Notes: a model not told the origin generated them from the sequence alone. A DNA stretch of 64,000 nucleotides from Rutpela maculata (GCA_936432065.2 OW386290.2:144285677-144349676); one strand, 5' to 3'; positions 10,173-25,500 are shown, numbered from the stretch's first letter. Translations and numbers: made by a program.

Positions 10173-13100
10173 GTAAGTACATATATACTTAACGGTTTTA
10201 CAACTTTTTTCCTACCTTTATTAACTTTGACATATTTCCACGGCATGGTTTTTCTATCGATTATTTTCCTCAGAAATTATAGACCAATGACATTTCGTGA
10301 ATTTTTAAATTTCAACCAATGACAACAACTTTACACTGAATAAACGCAAGCTAGCTTTTGCGCACATAATAATGTTTATATTTGGTTGTAATATAATAAA
10401 ATAATAATGATTGTTACTTAACTTATATAAAAAAAAAGTGTATGTATGTATAAATAAAAACCTAAGTGTAAAAGTACCTGCGCAATGAATTTGTTCATTT
10501 GGGAAATAATCATTGCTAAAAATAATGGTTTCCTTACGAAAAATTATTTAGATTACATTTAAATAATTGACATTTCTTAACGCCACTTATTTTAAACAAC
10601 AAGTTTCGAAAACGAATCTTTTCACACGAGTAAGACAAGTCCATAAGTCGAATGAGTGCGAAAAGATGTTTTCAGACGAGTTGTTTATAACATTTTTTCT
10701 ACGACTTCGTGGAAAACAAACAATTTCGTAAGTAAACCGATCAACCATTTTTAATAAACTTCTTTAAAAGTGATGGTGGTTTGAAGACTTCAAAACTGAT
10801 GTTTAGTTGTTAAATAAGTCGGTTGCTATGAACCTGAATGGGCTAACCTACTTCAAAAAAATACCAATAAAAGGTGTTTTCGACAGGACTGTGTGAAAAA
10901 CATAACAGTACTTAAGCTAGGTATATTAGGAAAAACATGGGAGTTCAGAGGAAAGTTTTGCTATAGTTTTGATTTTTTCACCCTCTATGTTTTTTGGGCC
11001 ACTGAACATAAATTTGAAGTTTGCAAGCAAAAATTTGGACCGGAACTTTGTTTTTTTGGCACTTTTTGCCCAAATTTTGGCACTTTTTTTTCAGTTTTTG
11101 GCCTAAATCTCAGAAAGGAAGCGTTTTTTCCACAAGCCCATTCTACACAAAATTAAAGTAGACAAAATTTCCTACATTTTTCGTATATAACGTTTTTTCG
11201 GAAGACTAACCGTTCCGCCGCTAGAGCGCGCCAAAATAGGGCCATATTCCCATATCTAGTGAAATTCACTGTTTTCGCGGAAATCTCCCTTGCTATGATA
11301 TTTAACTGTTGATCGTAAATGATTTATAATGAACTCGTGTTTTGTATGGGTTGTCATGATTGCTGAATATAAAGTTCTAAATTTCCAAAATTTGCGTGAG
11401 ACTCCTGGTCAGCAGATCAAGTCGTAAAAATGTTGGAAGGAACACTCGAATGGTTTTTTACAAGCTTTTATTTAACTTGCTATGTATGTATGTTAGTTTG
11501 TTTAGGGCAATTCTTGCAACTGAATTTTAAAACAGTTATCCTTAACACCGATTAAGCTGAAATTTTGCATACACGTCTAGTTTGGAAGACAATGCATGGT
11601 TAGCTAAGTGACGTCATTCTGAATCCAATATGGCGGACTCCCAAAGATGACGGACTGGTTATTTTTTTATGCACCCCCATGATATTGATATGAATTAAAA
11701 GGGTTTGCTGAGAAGAATACGAAAAAAAACAAAACCATTAAAGAACACATCATGTTTCTTCACGCAATGAGTGGGTGTGATACTACTTCAGCACCTTACA
11801 ACCAAGGGAAATTGAAGTTTGTGAAAACTCTCACCAAAAACCTTGGCGATGTTGTAAGTGTGTTCAAAAACCCCGAGGCAACTTCAGAAAGCATTGCAGC
11901 AGCAGGGGAGAGATTCCTGGTCAATGTGTACGGCTACACAGGAAGGACTGAACCGTCGATAAACCGTCTGAGGTACATTAATTATAAGAAGGCAGCTTTC
12001 AAGACCTCATCAAAAATAGCTGCACTATCACCATCAGCTGCTGCAGCCACACAGCACGGTTTTAGGATGTATCACCAGGTGCAGCAATGGCTTGGGGTTG
12101 AGAAAAATGCCGAAGATTGGGGTTGGAAATGAGCAACAAATTGCCTGGAGCCGATCACCTCTTTACAAGCCCCTGCTCCTCCCGAACTGCTGCATCTGGT
12201 GTCATGCAGATCCGTCAAGATCTGCGCGAAAAAGTGTAGCTGCAAAAAAGCAGGCCTCGATTGCACCAATCTGTGCATCAACTCTGAGGGGTCCTGCAAG
12301 GTCCTGCAACAACGTGACAATCGAGGCAGATCTCACAAATACCCTTGAGGACGGACCGTTGGACGTCGAAGTACAGGTCGAACTGGGCTTCACCTTCTTC
12401 CCAGTTATTGAGACCATCGAAGAAAGTGTGGACAAGGAGGACGAAGGTATGTAACATTTCCTTCCCCAAAAACGACAATCACACACTTGGAGCATAAATG
12501 TACCTGTCTGAAGTAGTTAATATGAATGTATAAGCTGACTCATATCTTCTGTTCATTACAGACCCCTCACGACCTGAAAAAATAAGGAGAATAGATGAAC
12601 GGACTGAAGAGGATGTGACAGTTCCTTGAAAAACGAAGGTATGCACAACAGTATCTTCAAGAGTAAACATGTGCAGATTACTACTTACCTCGTCTATCAA
12701 TAAATCCATAAAATAACATCTCCTGTTTGTTTGTTCCAGATGATTAAGGCAGTCCAATTTATGACGGCACTGACGGCAGCGACATTCATCATTCGCAACA
12801 TTTATCATTATAATGATATGAGTATATATTATACTACTGACTATAATACACTGTACATAACTACTTTAGTAATAACTGCATTTCATTCGTTTGTCTCCAT
12901 TTTTTCAATTACTTTCCCTATATTCATTATTCATGTAAGGTATATTGGGTCCAGGAATACGTTTTTTTGGCGCGCTCTAGCGGTGGAATGGTTAGTCTTA
13001 CAAAAAAAGTGGTATATAAAAAATGCAGGAAATTTTGTCTTACTTTAATTTTGTATGGCTTCTCGAAAAAACGCTTCCTTTCTCAGATATAGGCCAAAAA

Positions 13101-13485
13101 CTAAGAAAAGTGCCAAAATTTTGGCAAAAAGTGCCAAAAAACAAAGTTCCGGGCCAAATTTTTGTCTGCAAACTTCAAATTCGTGTTCAGTGACCCAAAA
13201 AACATAGAGGGTGAGAAAATAAAAACTATAGCAAAACTTTCCTCTGAGAATCCTAATATGCCTAGCCTAACTGTGTTTTTGGATTTTTGCACACATCCTG
13301 TGAAAAAATACAGTTTCGAGTCATGGTTACTGTGCGTTATTTGTCGTTTTCGAAGGCAGTTGTAGAAATAATTATTTAAACAATACGGTTGATTAATCTT
13401 AATTTCACAATTTCTGGATTTCAAAAAAAAACCTTGGCACTAAAGTTTCTTTTTACGAGGGAAATAATTTTGATTTAAATAATAC

Positions 13486-13519
<34 letters not shown>

Positions 13520-16500
13520 CAAGATTTTTTTAGGGAGAAGGGCAAAATGTCTCATCATAGCTGCCTGGCTATTCAGCGTGTTATTTTCTATACCCATATT
13601 GATTTTATATGAAGAGAAATTAATACAAGGTATTTATGAATCTTGCTATCCTTAAGTTTTTATAATTTATCTACTCGTTTATCTACTCGTTTATAAAAAT
13701 TTAAGAAAAAATGTCCGAAAATTTTTTTTCACCAATATGTCAAAACTATGGGATCGAGTAAAAATTAAAAATGAAAATTGACGCAAATGTCATTTTCCAA
13801 ATAAAAAATTACGTATACTGCCTGTAGAAGAAGAGTAGGGATTTGAAACATCTAGATATTTATATATAATCAAAATTTATGATAAAGCCGGTCGTGGTAG
13901 GATCCCCTATGATCACGGCTTAGACTATAAACGTTGAAAGTTAGCTCAATCACACCCGGAATAATAGAACTATATTCTGTGGGAATTTTACATCGGTGGT
14001 TCAGAATTTAGGTGAATTCACATGCATTTGACGGCTGTCACCGTCCGAAAGTTTTACCTTTTATCAGTCGTTGAATATTTGTCGATGACAAATAATTGTG
14101 TGTTCCTAATCATCAAAATGTCTAAAAAAGTGACTCAAACGAATTAAGTCATAATTATTATTTCTTGTTCTTGTATGATGATGTATAAAATTATTCCTTA
14201 TTGTGAAATCACCAAAATAATTTGGTAACATATTTTTAGAAAGTTTAAAAATAAAAGTCATGCACATATAAAATATCCTTTGCCCAACGAAGAACCAGTG
14301 TAAAGTTTGGAGCATCCAAGTAATAGATGTATATCTGTAGCATCTCAAAATTATCCTCATGCCTCAATTTTGTAACTTTTGCAAACATTGAAGTTGATTT
14401 TTATCCAATAGGTACAGAATTGTGGAACAATAATCAACATGTGGTTGCATAATTGTTCTATAAATGGTAATTCTTGTGTACATTGAAAGAGATGAGGAAA
14501 CTCTCGAAAAAAAGAACAGTTTTTTTGAAATTTTCTTTTTGATATATTCAAAGTGTTTTTGAATTTTAAAGTATTGTCAATTATGACTCCTAAGTATTTA
14601 ATCTCTTTTACCCACTGGATTTCCTCATTATTAATTTTTAGTTGGAGTGCGTCTGTATTACTTATACTTAGTTTATATGGTGTATTTAAGACCATAGCCT
14701 TGGTTTTTTTTACATTTAGTTTTAATTTATTTATATTTAAATATGTATTTACTTTATCTAATACCTTATTCATTCTAGTTACTGTTTCAGTAAGATCTGT
14801 TCCACTACATGATATTAATGTATCGTCTGCAAATAAATTCATGAAATCACATTCTATATTATTTATACCATTTAAGTAAATTATGAATAGCAGTGGTCCA
14901 AGGATACTTCCCTGCGGTACCCCCATGTTATTTGTTATAGGGTCCGATGTTGATTTTCCAATCTTCGTAATTTGCAATCTGTTACTGAGATACTGTTGAA
15001 ACCACTTGTAGACGTTACTTTTGATACCATAGTAATTAAGTTTATCTAACAATATTTGTCTGTCAATAGTCTCAAATGCCCTCTTAAAATCGAGAAAAAC
15101 AGCAACAACGAATTTATTTTCATCAATACTGAGCTGCCATTTATTGATTGTCAGCTGAACTGCTGTCTCACATGAGTGGTTCTGCCTACAACCAGACTAG
15201 TATCCCATAAATAACTCATTATAATTAAAATAATCAAGCAACTGTTCATACACTGATAGTTCCAACAGTTTCTCGATATCTGGCACCAACGAAGCACGCG
15301 CATTTTTGGCTGCCTCCTGAATGTCGATACTTTCGTCATAGTCCATATTTTTATTGCAAAAACTCACGTAAATAACTTGAATGGAGGAAATTATTATGAA
15401 GTTATCAATTTGACAACGTATTGACAGTAACTATAGCAGAAAGCAAACACACTCCAATTAGAGTCTAAGCCAACTAATAAATGAGTTCGACAAATCTTGA
15501 AATATAATAATTTTGACTTAATTTTCCTAAAAATTGTAATATTGCTAGTAGTACGAAAAACGTCGTATGTACCTCGGCTTGTATCGTGTATGTACAGGTC
15601 TCAAAACATTGTAAACCCCACCAACGGGCTTTGGTTTGCACTGAGTTCTCGTCCTGCAAAATACACTTACAAGCCTTGGTACATAAATAACTAATCTCAA
15701 ATGCTAGTAATAAACACAGAGACATAAAAAAATCCCAGTCCAAATTTTCTCTAAATTACAAATTCTGACCTTAGGACAAAATCAGTGCTGGATAGAATTC
15801 AAAGAACAATGGAAATGGAAACTGTACATGACTTTAGTCTCTGTCACCCTCTTTGCTATCCCAGCAGCCATAATCACAACTTGCTACGCCGTCATAATAG
15901 TAACAATTTGGACGAAAAGTGCCACAAATTTCAACAAGCCAAAGAAAAACTCGACGGAAGGCCGCTTAGGTAACAATACAAAAGAAATACATAGTACTCG
16001 GTGTCTTCAATGTATTATAAGAATATTTTACTTCTCAGGTATTTTCAATTTAAGGTTCCGACAATTCTAGAAGAGCCAGCTCGAGAGGGCTCATCCCAAG
16101 AGCCAAAGTCAAGACAATCAAGATAACTTTCGTTATCGTCAGTGGTAAGTGGGCATTTATTTATAGTGGCGTCAAATTTTATGTCAAAATTACATAATAG
16201 TATGGCGGCAAACACAGTAACAACCTAGAAAACGGCTATTAGTGAAACAGTTCTGTAATTTGGTATACTGATTTCTGTCATTAAAACGACTATTTTTCCG
16301 AGCAGCGCCAAATCAAAATGGCTTCCGGTTTTAAGATGGCGACTGTAGTACAGTAAGGAAAAATAATAAGGTGTATCAGGCTACACTGCAGGTTGACCCA
16401 GTCACATATAAAAAGGTACTACAAAATGGTAATTTGTTTATAGGTCTAGATAGTTGCCTAGTTTTTTATGCTCTTTCTGTACCCCACTATTTCAAATGCA

Positions 16501-19500
16501 ATGGTTATAATCACTCGAAAAATAACTGCAATAACAATATTACATGTCCCTTGTGCTCTGAAGCTCATGATTTAAAATCTTGCCCCGCAAATATTAAAAA
16601 TCGAGATGGAAATCGAGATGAAAATCGAAACCTACTCAAATGTATCAATTGTCGGCTCATAAAAGAAAAGCAAAAGTCTGACATAAATATAAACCATGCT
16701 GTATGGAATTATAATAGCTGTTATGCCTATAAACAAGCTTTAGAGAAACACGGATCTGAACTATTTGGGCCACAAAAAAAGCAATTATCGGTATCTGAAC
16801 CGAATATTCATGATTGCCAAAGAAAAGTGCTAATGAAACTGGATATACCAGAGGTGGAAGTGTTATGTTAGCCGTAAGTAGTATATTTTTTGTACACCCT
16901 ATAGATATGAAGACTATTTGCAACAACAACCTATCACTTATTGACATGCTCGGAGCAAAAATAACTTTAAATCACTACTCTTTCTACATATTTCTATTCT
17001 ATATTCCCCCAAATACCAATATAGAATTCTACAACTCTCTGTTTGATGTAATCAGTTCACTAGAGTACTTATATGGCAGTGACGTGTTAATCATAGGAGA
17101 CTTTAATACTCCTGAATATTCTAATTATCTCGAGACAAATGTACTTAATGCTAGAGTATTACCACTTATAAATTTCCTTAATTTTTCCGATTACAAACAA
17201 TCTAATTTCAACTTTAATTCAAACCAGAGAATACTGGACCTGGTATTGTCAAATAAATATTGCGCCGTCGAAAAAGCGTTAGATACATTACTACCCGAAG
17301 ACAATCATCATCCTGCGATAGTAGTATATTTCGGTCTTACTAGGGAGGAAAAGACAAATAGACAAAAAATTGACAATATATTTTACAATTTTCGAAAAGC
17401 AGATTTCATAGGGTTGTATGAACTCATATAGACTGGAGCTTCTTAAATACGTATACCGATGTTGACAGTTCTTGCGACGCATTTTATACAAAACTATATG
17501 ACTTGCTTGATACCTTTGTACCAAAAACCTAACCTCATAGACGAATATATCCACCTTGGTTTAGTCCTATCATTATAAAATGTATCCGTCTTAAATATAA
17601 AGCCTGGAGAGACTATAAAAGATATAAAGACCCTGTCGCATTACAAGAATTCCAATTTTTGAGGCAAAGAATTAAAGCTGATATAGAAAACTCTTATAAA
17701 GAATATTGCAGTCGTATCGAACATAATATAAAAAACAATCCTAAAGAACTATGGCATTTTCTTAACAATAAAAAAAATAATAGTGGCATGCCAAACAATA
17801 TGATATATAATAATAGTATGATAAACGACCCAAAAAACATTGCAGATGCCTTTGCAGACTTTTTTCAGAGTTCCTATATAGATAGCACTCATTTTGAAGT
17901 TACCTCTCAAAATACCCTAACAGATAGCATACATCTAAAGCAATTTACTGAAACTGAAGTACTTAACTGTCTTAAAAAATTTAAACCCAAAGGTACTGTT
18001 GGCCCGGACAAAATACCTGCTTTCTTCCTACGAGAATGTGCGTGTCTTCTTGCAATACCACTTACCATAATATATAATCTCTCCATTAACTTTTCTTCAT
18101 ATCCCTATCCTTGGAAGTTCTCTAAAGTAATACCCGTATACAAGAAAGGAGGGAAAAACCAAATTGAAAATCATAGATCTATTACTATTATCAACAACTT
18201 TTCTAAATGTCTTGAAATGCTTCTCCATGATTTCCTCTTTTTTCATTTAAAAAACAAAATCACAACTAAACAACACGGCTTCATGAAGGGAAGATCCACA
18301 ACTACGAACTTATTCTGTATAACGCAATTCATAGCTGATACATTTGACACCGGTCTGCAGGTGGACGTTATATACACTGACTTCTCGAAGGCATTCGATA
18401 GACTTAATCATGGTATTCTGCTTAACAAATTAGATCATTTTCGCCTGTCAAAAAATCTGCTATATTTTTTCAAATCTTACCTTGAAAACAGAAAACAGTT
18501 TGTACAATGTTGCGGTCAACAATCTACTGAGATATCTGTCACCTCTGGGGTTCCTCAAGGGTCTATACTGGGGCCATTATTATTTAATATATACATTAAT
18601 GATATTATAAATGAGGTGGAAGCAAATTGTTTATTGTGCGCGGATGATATGAAAATATACACTGCTATTAAGTGCTCTGATGACTGTATTAAGCTACAGA
18701 TAGCATTAAACAAAATAAATAACTGGTGTACAACAGTCTGCCTCTAAATCCTTCCAAATGTAACGTAATGTCCTTTTCTCTGAAACACAATGTCATAAAA
18801 TATAACTATTCTATTGATGAAGTTTCCTTCCATAGACCTAACACTATCCGTGACCTTGGCGTAATTTTCGATCCTAAACTATCCTTTAATGGCCATATAA
18901 ATGATATAGTAACAAACTCCTTCAGATCTCTTGGCTTTGTGATACGGAATACACGCGAATTTAACGATATAAATACCATCAAGTTATTATACTGCGCTCT
19001 TGTTAGACCTTGCGTTGAATATGCCTCCATCATATGGTGTCCTCACTACAATATTCATGTGCAAAATATAGAAAGAGTTCAGAGACGTTTCCTAAAATAT
19101 CTCAGCTTCAAGAATGATAATTTATATCCACCAATCGGATTTCCACATAATGAATTACTGTCTAGACACTCGTTCGACGCTCTTGAAAATCGCCGTATTA
19201 TAGCCCAACTAGTTTTCTTACGCAATCTAATAGCGAATAACATTGACAGTGAGGAGATTCTCAGCCAGTTGAATTTCTCAATTCCCCATGTAATCTTACG
19301 GCAATCCCCTACTCTCAATCTCCAAACACCCCGTATTAATGTAATGAAATTCTCACCGCTTCATCAAATTTGCAACAATTATAACTCTGTCCAAACCAAG
19401 TTTGATTTGTTCAACTGCAGTATAGCCTTGATAAAAAACCTAAAATTATAGTGTGTACCGACATTTATTATATCTCAACTTCTAATAATTTAGCGGCATT

Positions 19501-22500
19501 TAGTTTTTAGTCCTTAGCACTTTTAGTATTCTCATTTTTAGTATTTCTTTTGTTACTGATTATTAGTTATTAGCATTGTTAGTTAGCACCTATTGTTATA
19601 AATATCACAACTCTGTATTGTACCCATTCAGTAATTGGTGTTATGCTGTTGAATGGTATAAGTTAAATAAATAGATAAATAAACTTTATACATTCTACCT
19701 GACATTAAATCAGGTATGGCTGCTTTTTTAATATGTTGTAAAGGATTAAAAAGTAATGTTAAATCCAAGTTTACGACCTCGGCAGACCTCCGGATCTTGG
19801 TCAAAAATCCAAAAAACAGCGAGATTTTTTTTTTTTTTCAGTTTTGGTCGATTTTAACATCTAAGGCCTACTTTTTCGGTAAAAACATTTTAGTATTTTT
19901 TAAAAGTAGATTAAAATTGGTACAAATTGGTACCAGAGCGGACTCTGTAGATCAAATAATATCCGAGATACAGCTGTTCAAAGTTTTGCAAAATTTTCAT
20001 TTTTCGACATTTTTATGGTAGTAGTATGGTAATATTTCACGGATTTTTAAGTTAGAAATTGTTAAAAATTAAAATTTTAATTTTTCGAAATCTTCACTTT
20101 TCCTGCCTAGGCAGCAAATTACTCACTTTATTGCCTATGCAGCAAAATGATTGATCGTCAAGGCAACTAAATATCTGACACTTTTTGGCAAGTAACATTT
20201 ATAAGGGCGAGTTGTACCCCAATGAGAACACAATCGTTAAAAAAACGTTTTTTATAACGATAACCATCCGTTGAATAACCATTTTAGTGCACCGTCGATA
20301 TTACGTACAAATGTCCCGCTAAACAACGTTGTTCTTAACGTAACTTTTAACGGTTTTTTTCGTCGTAATACCACTATAATTTAACGTTGATATTAGCGTT
20401 AGTAAAACGATATATCTTCCAGTTGAATAACCATTATAGTGCACCGTCAATTTTACGTACAAATGTCCTGCTAAACAACGTTGCTTTTAACGTAACTTTT
20501 AACGTTATTTTTTCATCGTAGTAACACTATAATTTAACGTCGATATTAGCCTTATTATTGATGGTTTATAAAAGGAATACAAGTTAAATAATCACGTTTT
20601 TTTAACGCGTCTTTTAACGTCTTTTTGACATCATAATACAATTACAATTTAACGTCGGTATCAACGTTTTTAAAGGTTTAAATAACGTTAAATATTCACT
20701 AATTATGTAAGTTAATTAAACGGAATTAAACTGGCTCTAGGAGGTCCCCATTTTCAAATATATGATGGGTAGAGTCGTCATGTAGATGAATGGTCAATTA
20801 ATAGGTTAAGCACACTGGTTTTATCATAAAACCTGGGTGGGTGCCTAACCTATTGAACAAATAGCACAAAACTTTTATGCTATCTCGGCCGAGCCACAAA
20901 ATAATGATCTTTAATCTGATCCTTATATATCCGTCCAAATAAATTGTTGTTCCCTGAAATAATTTGAACATTGCAATTTATGTTTTTTAATTTCTATAAA
21001 TTCATAAGAGCATAAGTTAAAGCATGATAAATTATTGCCAGTGGTTTGTATGTGTCGCCATCTACAAATAACTTTTGCAACAACTACGTGATAAGTAGGC
21101 AAATTTTATGCATTAAGATAGATGATTAGAAAAACGTTAAAAAAACGTCAACATCTACCATTTATTTTACCTGTAAATTTAGAACGTCAGTGTATTTTAA
21201 TAAGTGGAAAGTATCAGTTATTTTAACGTTGTATATAACTTCAACATATTATAATAGTTATTAATGATACTAGTTTGATATGAACATTATATAACGAAAC
21301 GCATGTGAAGTTAACCAGGAGGCGGAGCCGAGTGATTTTATCATACTAGTTTCATTAATTGTCATACACGTCTATCATTCAAAATTTAATACATTTAACT
21401 TTAAACTTTAAAATAACATTTAGAGATATGGTATATTTGTCATTAATTTCTTACGTCAAAAATACGTAGAAATTTAAATCATTAAATAATTAATATGTTA
21501 ACGTAAACACTGCATTTGATTTTCACACAAATTTATTTTTGGTATAATTTTGTAGAAATGCTTGGAATAAGCATTATTTAATAATTTACTGAATATGTAA
21601 AAATAACGTTATATTTTATAGCATGATTCATTAACATCTTACGTTTACAACTCGTCTAAACAAAACGTTTTTTCAAATATTTTTTGTAACGTTATAGCCA
21701 GTGAAATTTTACGCAATTAGAACGTTCATAACAAACGTCGCCAAATAGTTAACTTTGAACTTACAGTAACGTCTAGTGTTAACACATGGTATATTTATCA
21801 TTAATTTCTTACTTTAAAAATACGTAAAAAATTAAATTGTTAAACAGCAATATGTTAACGTGAAAATCACATTTGACTTTCACGGGAAATATATTTTTAG
21901 TGGATTTTTGTCATTTCCAGAACGTTAAAAATAAACGTTATTTAATAATTCACTGAATTCGTTATAATAATGTTTTAAGGTATGATTCATTTTTCATTAA
22001 TATTTTACTTTCAAAACGCATCCAAACAAGACGTTTTTGCATATTTTATTAAATTTATAATGTTACATTTCAGTAAATATTTACGCAATTAAAACGTTCA
22101 AAACTAATGTTGGTAAACATTTAACTATAAGCATTAAAATAACGTTTAGCTAATCTGGTATATTTTTAATTAATTCCTTATGTTAAAAACACGTAAAAAT
22201 TTAAACCATTAAATAATTAATATGTTAATGTGAAAATTGCCTTTAAATAAGTTTACGTTATGTCTTAAGGAATGGTTTATTTTTCGTTAATATCTTACGT
22301 TTAAAACTCGTCTAAACAAAAAATGTTTCCATATATTATTTATAACCTTATATTCAGTAACATTTTACACAATTAAAACGTTTAAAACAAACGGGGATAA
22401 ATATTTAACTTTGAATATTATAGTAACGTTAATTTTTAACACATGTTGTATTATCACTCATTTCGACCATTAAAACACGTAAAGAATTAAATTGTTAAAC

Positions 22501-25500
22501 ATTAAATATGTATACGTGAAAATCACGCTTGAATTTCACAGATAATTTATTTTTAGCGAATTTTTGTCGTTTTTAGGACTAAAAATACACGTTATTTGAT
22601 AATTAACTGAATGCGTTCAAAGAACGTTATGTCTTGAGGTATGATTAATTTCTCGTTAATATCTTACGTTTAAAACTCGTCTAAATAAAACGTTTTTCCA
22701 TGTTATTTAAAACATTCAGTAAAATTTTACGTAATTAAAATGTTTAAAAACAAACTTTGATCAACATTTAATTTTGAACGTTACAATAACGTTTATTTTT
22801 AACACATGGCGTATTGATAATTCATTTCTAACATTGAAAACACATAAATAATTAAATTGTTAAACAGTAATATGTTAACGTGAAAATCACGCTGGAATTT
22901 CACGGACAATTTATTTTTGGTGAATTTTTGTTGTTTTTAGAACATTGAAAATATACGTTATTTAATAATTCACTGAACACGTTAAAATAACGTTATGTCC
23001 TAAGGCATGGTTCATTTTTCGTTAATATCTTACGTTTAAAATTCGTATAAAGAGAACGTTTTTTTATATGTTGTTTATAACCATATATTCGGTAAAATTT
23101 TACGCAATTGAAACGTTTAAAACAATCGTTGATAAACACTTAACTTTAAACGTTACACTATCGTTTATCTTTAACACATGGTGTATGTACCATTCGTGTC
23201 TAACATTAAAAACACGTAAAAAATTAAATTGTTAAATGGCAATATGTTAACGTGAAAATCACGCTGTAATTTCACAGACAATTTATTTTTAAAGGATTTT
23301 TGTCGTTTATAGGACGGTAAAGATAAACGTTAACCCAATATATTAGTTTAACGTTTCTTAATAGTAATTTTAACACTTTAAGTTATTTTGTGCTGTTACA
23401 TTAACGTTTAAAAAATGTTCAGTTGAAAAAGCGTTTTAGAAAAAACGTTGTTTTTTTAACCATAAACGTTATTTCAACCAAGGCAACGTTATTTTAACGT
23501 TTTTTTAACTATGGTGTTCTCACTGGGACCAAACTACCCAAACCCGGTGTCAAGCTAACCCCGTATTAAAATTTAACACTGATTTGAAAATATACCATCT
23601 GAATTAACCCTGATGCTAACAAACACGGAAACAACTTAGTATAAGCACAGAATAAAGAACTAACAGAAGCAACACTCTCCGCACCTCGTTTGATGTTTCT
23701 TGATCAAATTTTGTGACCTTCACCATCTTTTTGTAGGTATTTCCTTCGGTTCATTTATTGTCTTAACCTAACATTCTGTGACATAATATCCAGCAATTCA
23801 ACTATATTTTCCAATAAATGAACTGACGGAAACACAACGCGACATTGCTCTTAACCCTCTTTTAACACAGAGTTAGGACTAACCTCGTAAAAAATTTATC
23901 AAAAAACATCAAAGACGGTGCAGAGAGTGTCGCTTCTGGTAGTTCTTTAACCTGTGCTTATATTTAGTTATTTCTGTGTTTGTTAACACCGGGGTTAATT
24001 CAAATGGTACAACTCGCGAAATTTTTAAACCAGTGTTAAATTTTAACACAGGGTTAACTTAACACCTGGTTAGGGTAGTTTGCTACAACTCGCCCTAAGC
24101 CAAATTTTATGAAAATCAGTTTAGTAGAACCGGAAATACAGCTTGATCTCTACAATAAGCGTATTTGCAAGGCATAAACTTTCATAATTAAACTTCTATA
24201 ATATTCCAGAAAATTCAAAAGTATTCTGGAACATTTCCAAAAATTTGAGAGACTTCTAAAATATTCCACAACATTCTTTAATATTCCAGAAAATTCAAAA
24301 GCATTCTGGGACACTCCAAAAATTTTGAGAGCCTTCTGAAATAGTCCAGAATATTCTGTAATATTCCAGAAAAGTTGAGAGCTTTCTGAAATATTCCAGA
24401 ATATTTTGTAATATTCCAGAAAATTCGAAAGCATTTTGGAACATTCCAGAAAATGTGAGCCTTCTGAAATATTCTAAAAGCAAAACAAAACATTATGAAG
24501 TTACCATTTTCCTTATGGACATTCCGGGTTTTTTCCTTATATACAAATATTGGCTGACTGTGCTGTCTTTTTACAGTGGAGTTGTTTCTGTATTAAAATA
24601 TAGAGGTTTGTCTACTAGATAGCAGTGCCAGATGACTTCACGATATATTGTGACATACCTCCTTTTTCAATTGTGGTGTTTAAATATCGTTAATGTATAG
24701 GAGCAAGTGCCGACCCTTGAGGTATTCCATATTTTATAGCTAATTCTTCTGAATAACTGTCATTAAATTTAATAATTTGTTTCCTGTTTTCGAGGTATGA
24801 TGTAATGTAATACTATCCCGTTAATTTCATATTTTTTTAGTTTCAATACAAGTAGATCTTTATTATAATAATATAAATAATACGAAATATGTAATGTAAT
24901 TAGTTGTCATTAAAAAAACTAGTAATGTGGACCGACTAGACAAACAAAAAACCTATATGATTTTTTCCTCTAGGGGCACTTTGTGAAAAAAACTGATCCA
25001 GGAAATTTTTTTAAATTTTTTTTCTCTTCAAAACTATGGGCTTTAGACCCTTGTCATATAAGTTTTTGTTTGTCTAGTTGTTCCCCACCACCAGTTTTTC
25101 ATAATGACATGAAACTAATTATACCCTGTATAATAAAATAATATTTTTTTTTCTTCAATCCACCTTTCTGGCGCTGTATCTCGTTAGACTTACAATAAAC
25201 ATTAGACTTACAATAAAAATGTATATACAAAAAAATGTAGAAATGTTGTCCTCATTTTTCTCGTAGGATCGAGTGTTGCCGAATTATTTTGAAAAAAATG
25301 TTTTGCACCTTTCAATCAAGATGGCGGCTCGCCCCCTCTCCCCAAGGTCGAAAACTTGTATTTTTCATCAGGGTCTCGACTTAAAGTGGGCGGTTAGGTG
25401 AACATAATTCGATAATTTCTTCTACATCCCCGAACCGATTCAAAAAATTTTTTGAAGGGCTTTTAGAGACAACTTTATATAATGGTACTAGACTATTGAA

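Larger units (their letters stand above)
20206..24095. mobile_element. PIF/Harbinger-like non-autonomous element with long inverted repeats, split by a nested element
   Basis: Outer ends are GGGCGAGTTGTA (20206-20217) and its complement TACAACTCGCCC (24084-24095), flanked on both sides by TAA (20203-20205 and 24096-24098), a 3-bp TWA duplication as used by PIF/Harbinger elements. With the nested insert (20219-23527) removed, the left arm continues at 23528 and runs ~180 bp as the complement of about 23905-24095 (shared CCAAACTACCC, TAACCC, AAAATTTAACACTG, AACTAACAGAAGC/ACTACCAGAAGC, ACACTCTC). The intact element was about 580 bp. No transposase. Superfamily call is an inference from TSD and ends. 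Confidence 0.7.

Noticed and set aside
12731..13048. 105-codon plus-strand hydrophobic frame
   Set aside because: Runs into the right inverted repeat and has no domain; the pseudogene's last exon ends before it.
24150..24493. Protein-like repeated frames rich in Phe, Leu and Tyr
   Set aside because: By-product of the 80/50-bp tandem repeat; all shifted frames look alike.
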